Of a stretch of 33,747 nucleotides of DNA, positions 30,724 through 33,747 are shown piece after piece. The position numbers and the translations under genes are program-made. Source of the stretch: a virus; IMG/VR virus record IMGVR_UViG_3300031862_000787, positions 1-33,747 of that record; one strand, given 5' to 3'. The notes under the pieces are model-generated. The model did not search any database, was not told the origin of the DNA, and saw only the letters and a list, made by a program, of their open reading frames with translations. The first letter of the stretch is position 1. Every line of letters starts with the position of its first letter.

Positions 30724-32511
30724 TCATGCTCCAAAAGACTCCACATCTTCTTCGCTGTCGATGTCGTCATCATCCTCCCATCCATCCGTGGCTCCGGCGA
30801 CACTGGCCCGCGCGAATCCTCCTGACCTCTGTCCCGGCCGATCGGCCGTGTCGGTCTGCTGAATGTCAGCCCGGCCCATCGAGCACTGCTGGTGCAACTG
30901 CACCAGGCCCACGAGCATCATCACGAAATCGTCATGGTGTCCTGTGGCCGCCTGCCACTTGCCGCCCTTGTTCACGAAAGCCCGCAGCTCCGCAATGATC
31001 TCGGCGTCCTTGATGGTCAGTTGCCCGGCCTTCAGGACCGTGCGCAGGGCTTCGATGTAGGGCTTACGATTGAGCGGCCCGATCTTGAGGCCCAGCTTGT
31101 CCGTGGGTTGCTCGGCATACTCGTCCTGGCCGTTCTTCCGCTGGTAGATGTGCGGGTAACTCGCCCGCTTGAACTCGTCGAGGACTGCCAGACCGCAGGA
31201 ATTGACTTCGGGGCTCGCCCAAGCGTTGTTGTAGTACATCGCGGCCCACAGAAGCTGCCGGGCGTATTCCACCGTGTCCTGCTGGCTGTGATAGGTCGCG
31301 ACCACTTCCCCGGTCTGGCGGCAGAGAATCCCGCCGGCGTGGAAGTCGGTGCCTTTCTCCGGCTGATCGGGGTCGGCCAGAAGGCCCTCCATGACATCGC
31401 CGTAGACCACGTAGTCGCGGTTGACCTGCGGCCACTCCCAGATCTTCCAGACGCTCAGGCGGCGGTCCACCCGCACGGGGATCGGCCGGCCGCGAGCATC
31501 GTCCATCGCGAACTGCACGGTACTGAGCGGCTCGCAGCAACGCGTCTGCATAACGTCCAGCACAGCCGCATCGAAGATCGAGAAATTCGTCGCCTGGAAC
31601 GCCTCGCGCGGCAGAGAGGGGTACTCCCGAAGCATGTCCGGGCCGAGAGTCGCACGCTTCTTGACGTACCAGGTCCGCTGCTGGGGCGATAAAGAAACGT
31701 TCGCCTCGCGTTCCACGACAGCGAAATAGGCGTCATCTGCCCCGGTGAGTTGGGCGAACTGCGGGTCCAGCACGTAGGCCGGGTTGCGATACCAGGGCAC
31801 GAAATGGAACCGGTAGTCAAACCGGCTGAGCGGCCCTACATGCTTGCGGGCCGCCTCACACATCTCGAAGAAGTCCCCGCTGGCACCCTCGGCCGTAGAC
31901 TCGATGAACACAATTGCTTCCTCGTGAGCGGCTTCGAGCGTCCCCGTTTTGACCTCACGGGCCTTGTCCGGGTAGTGGGCACACATGGCCCCGTACTCGC
32001 TCACGTGCAGCAGTTGCAGCGTCCCCGACCGCATCGAGGTATCGACGCGAAGGCCGCTATTGTTCGAGAGCAGCAGCTCGCCCCCATCCCGCTTGATCGC
32101 CGTCACCCACCGGCGGATCGAGGCCGGCAGGTGGTCGTAGGCGTACAGGATCTTGTCCCGGTAGATCACCTGGGCGGCTTCCAGCTTGTGCGCCACAATC
32201 CCGGCCCGCAGGTCGGAAGTGAAGAGGCACGAGTCGAGGAAATAGATTGCGATGAAGGTCGTAAAGCCCAGTTGCCGGGCCTTGAGGATGATGTTTCGCC
32301 AGTGGAGTTCGGCCAAGAGGTCCCGGATCGCCGGCCGCAAGGTGAACCTCTGTGGATGTCCGTCGTCATCGACCACCCAGTACAGGTGTTCCAACCGCCA
32401 GTACGGGTCCGCCATCGCCAAGCGAATCGGCTCCGATTCCGTTTGCCGCGCTTCGCTCGCAATTGTCTGATCCCGCGTGGGACTGTTAAGATGGGATGAT
32501 ACGGCTACCAT
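30724..32511 (-). CDS. terL: Terminase large subunit
   Basis: 595 residues. The ATPase part has a Walker A-like KARQLGFTT (77-85), a Walker B LLHVSEYG (167-174, ending in the usual acidic residue) and a coupling motif ESTAEGA (204-210). The nuclease part has Asp372 in YGDVMEG and a C-terminal HHDDFVMML stretch, as expected for the RNase H-like fold that cuts concatemers. It packages DNA through the portal. The start at 32511 overlaps the small-subunit gene by 26 bases and has GGAGATCA before it. A palindromic repeat adds TIASEARQ at residues 16-23, ahead of the ATPase domain. A terminator follows. This is a secure assignment. Confidence 0.9.
   Translation of the reverse strand: MVAVSSHLNSPTRDQTIASEARQTESEPIRLAMADPYWRLEHLYWVVDDDGHPQRFTLRPAIRDLLAELHWRNIILKARQLGFTTFIAIYFLDSCLFTSDLRAGIVAHKLEAAQVIYRDKILYAYDHLPASIRRWVTAIKRDGGELLLSNNSGLRVDTSMRSGTLQLLHVSEYGAMCAHYPDKAREVKTGTLEAAHEEAIVFIESTAEGASGDFFEMCEAARKHVGPLSRFDYRFHFVPWYRNPAYVLDPQFAQLTGADDAYFAVVEREANVSLSPQQRTWYVKKRATLGPDMLREYPSLPREAFQATNFSIFDAAVLDVMQTRCCEPLSTVQFAMDDARGRPIPVRVDRRLSVWKIWEWPQVNRDYVVYGDVMEGLLADPDQPEKGTDFHAGGILCRQTGEVVATYHSQQDTVEYARQLLWAAMYYNNAWASPEVNSCGLAVLDEFKRASYPHIYQRKNGQDEYAEQPTDKLGLKIGPLNRKPYIEALRTVLKAGQLTIKDAEIIAELRAFVNKGGKWQAATGHHDDFVMMLVGLVQLHQQCSMGRADIQQTDTADRPGQRSGGFARASVAGATDGWEDDDDIDSEEDVESFGA
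32443..32467 (-). repeat. Palindromic repeat, copy 6 (in frame in terL)
   Basis: Minus strand ATTGCGAGCGAAGCGCGGCA and the next A match the consensus; the outer part (CATGTC) is diverged to AGACA. It adds IASEARQ near the N-terminus of the large terminase, before the ATPase domain. Confidence 0.75.
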
Positions 32512-32872
32512 TGATCTCCCGCAGCAAATCGGCTAATTCGTCCGTCACGCCATGCTGCACTTGCTGTTCATCCTTCCACCCCAACTGCTTGAGGGCGAAG
32601 ATATCCTTTGCGGTCTTGCCGTTGCCCTGGGTCTCATAATAGGCTTCGATCCGCAGTCTGGCCTGTTTTATAATGTCAGAAAACTCATCCTTGGCGGCGT
32701 AGTCCAGGAACGACTGCCGGCTCTTGAACCCCAGGAAACAAGCTAGGTCGCAGATGCCCTTGCCGCCTTCGCGCTCGAAGTAGCGGTCCACCGCCTCCTG
32801 CATCTGCTCGGGGGTCTCGAAGATGGGCGGTCGACCGCCCGGATGCTTTGCCTTGTTCTCTGTCGGCGTCAT
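32486..32872 (-). CDS. terS: Terminase small subunit
   Basis: 128 residues. It begins with a basic Gly/Arg/Pro stretch and the typical GGRPPIFETPEQM segment, then a helix-turn-helix-like part (AVDRYFEREGGKGICDLACF, then SRQSFLDYAAKDEFSDIIKQ, then a helix with EAYYETQGNG). This is the pattern of phage DNA-packaging proteins that bind the packaging site and start the motor. It lies just before terL with a 26-base overlap and 3 bases after the 114-residue gene. Length fits the family (about 120-180). Confidence 0.85.
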   Translation of the reverse strand: MTPTENKAKHPGGRPPIFETPEQMQEAVDRYFEREGGKGICDLACFLGFKSRQSFLDYAAKDEFSDIIKQARLRIEAYYETQGNGKTAKDIFALKQLGWKDEQQVQHGVTDELADLLREINGSRIIPS

Positions 32873-32875
32873 ACC

Positions 32876-33220
32876 TCAAATCCCGTGAAACCCTTCGGCC
32901 ACAACCACCCGGTCCGCCCCCGTGAGAATGGCCTTGCGGGCCTGCTCCCGGTCCAATGTGCTACCGGTCAGGAAGATCTCCACGTCTCGGCTCTGGAGCA
33001 GGTCCTTGAGGTAGAGACCTACCGGGTCATCCACCTTCACCACCTTGCGCCAGCCGGTGTCTTTCTTCTCGATGAAGGCCAGCGCCAGCCGTTCCAAGCG
33101 TCGCCGGTCCCGTTTCGCCATTTCCGGCGACAGCCGCGCGATGCCTTTGGCCTCGTATTCTTTCTGGAATTGCCGCAGGGCAGACAACACTGACCACGCC
33201 GCTTTGATGTACTGCAACAT
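32876..33220 (-). CDS. Hypothetical protein upstream of the terminase genes
   Basis: 114 residues from the ATG at 33220 with a clear GGGAGG ribosome binding site; a longer form would overlap the upstream gene. A helical, basic first half (MLQYIKAAWSVLSALRQFQK, then KRDRRRLERLALAFIEKK) is followed by a part with VDDPVGLYLKDLLQSRDVEI and DRVVVAEGFHG. No family recognised. It lies 11 bases after the upstream secreted-protein gene and 3 bases before terS, so it is likely one transcription unit with the terminase. Role unknown. Confidence 0.5.
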   Translation of the reverse strand: MLQYIKAAWSVLSALRQFQKEYEAKGIARLSPEMAKRDRRRLERLALAFIEKKDTGWRKVVKVDDPVGLYLKDLLQSRDVEIFLTGSTLDREQARKAILTGADRVVVAEGFHGI

Positions 33221-33231
33221 GGAGCCTCCCG

Positions 33232-33747
33232 TTACTTCTTGCCGCCGAACTCGTAGGCAATCGTGCCGAGCACCCGGTGCTCGCCGTTCTGCGCGCCGGA
33301 CCACATCAGGTCCGTCATGACGTACTCGTACATGACGCCGAGCCGTACCGGCCCATCCCCGAACACAAATCCCGTCCGGATATCCGCGATATCGTCCAGA
33401 TCCTTATCCTTGGCCGCTTCCCCGCCCAGGCCCAAACCCACATAGGCGCTCGTGTCGACCGTGGCGATCATCAGGTTGAGTGGCTGACTGTCCAGGGCGA
33501 AGTACTTGGCGACCACTTCGAAGCTGACCGCCTGGTGCTGTCCCTCCTTGAGCCCGTCCCAGTACGACACTTCGGCACCGACCTGAACACGGGACGCGGG
33601 CTTATAGTAGGCCGCGACGCCGAACACATCCGGATTGCCCTTGACCTCCGCAATCCACCCCGGCACAAAATCTTGCCCGCTCGCCGAGACTCCCAAGCCG
33701 CACGCCATCCCTAGCACTGCCAGCGCCAAAACCTGCGCCCGCATCAT
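33232..33747 (-). CDS. Secreted beta-barrel-like outer-membrane protein
   Basis: 171 residues, starting MMRAQVLALAVLGMACGLGV and continuing SASGQD, a standard Sec signal peptide with probable cleavage after ASG. The rest alternates polar and hydrophobic residues in strands (GVAAYYKPASRVQVGAEVSY, HQAVSFEVVAKYFAL, VRLGVMYEYVMTDLMW) and ends AYEFGGKK, typical of small outer-membrane barrels with a strand-ending aromatic residue. Such proteins can change the host surface, for example to block later phage, or it may be a host gene beside the prophage. It is first in the run that includes the terminase genes, 11 bases from the next gene. The barrel call is moderate; the role is a guess. Confidence 0.55.
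   Translation of the reverse strand: MMRAQVLALAVLGMACGLGVSASGQDFVPGWIAEVKGNPDVFGVAAYYKPASRVQVGAEVSYWDGLKEGQHQAVSFEVVAKYFALDSQPLNLMIATVDTSAYVGLGLGGEAAKDKDLDDIADIRTGFVFGDGPVRLGVMYEYVMTDLMWSGAQNGEHRVLGTIAYEFGGKK

Overview
The window is the virion-structure and packaging part of a tailed phage (probably a prophage, or a viral contig from a metagenome). All genes that can be supported read on the minus strand, so the biological order runs from position 33747 down to 1. The base composition is GC-rich. The gene set (terminase pair, P22-like portal, scaffold, HK97-fold-like major capsid protein, tail knob and fibre proteins, a very large internal protein, no tape measure or sheath) suggests a short-tailed podovirus-like particle. 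The host is probably Gram-negative, because the first gene encodes a signal-peptide protein that looks like a small outer-membrane barrel. Short palindromic and simple repeats scattered in and between genes are of a kind I associate with uncultivated bacteria such as Planctomycetota. That host guess is weak.

Layout in transcription order: (1) 33747-30724: a barrel-like secreted protein, a small unknown protein, small terminase and large terminase, ending in an intrinsic terminator. (2) 30569-25843: two small cysteine-pair proteins, a one-TM protein, a LamG-like protein, two small beta-rich proteins and the portal, ending in a second terminator. (3) 25566-475: scaffold, major capsid, two cysteine-containing head-decoration candidates, a glycosyltransferase-like protein with a zinc ribbon, a connector/tail adaptor, a repeat-containing fibre protein, a tail-knob-like protein, two internal-virion candidates, a 4105-codon polyvalent protein, four fibre-type or small proteins and a holin-like protein. 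(4) 474-1: an AT-rich palindrome and a short remnant of a DUF4143-type ATPase, perhaps a host junction. No integrase, repressor, replication or endolysin gene is visible.

Four observations stand out. The 4105-aa protein joins internal-virion-type segments to an N6-adenine methyltransferase and an SNF2-type helicase, the pairing found in the P1 DarB antirestriction protein; I infer that it is ejected with the DNA and protects it. Inside this gene, exactly between the N-terminal part and the methyltransferase, a 99-codon gene with its own ribosome binding site lies in the +1 frame. The terminase and portal genes each end in the same multi-stem RNA element joined to a terminator, with compensatory base changes between the two copies. 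A 27-bp palindromic repeat family sits in frame inside four different virion genes at six sites.
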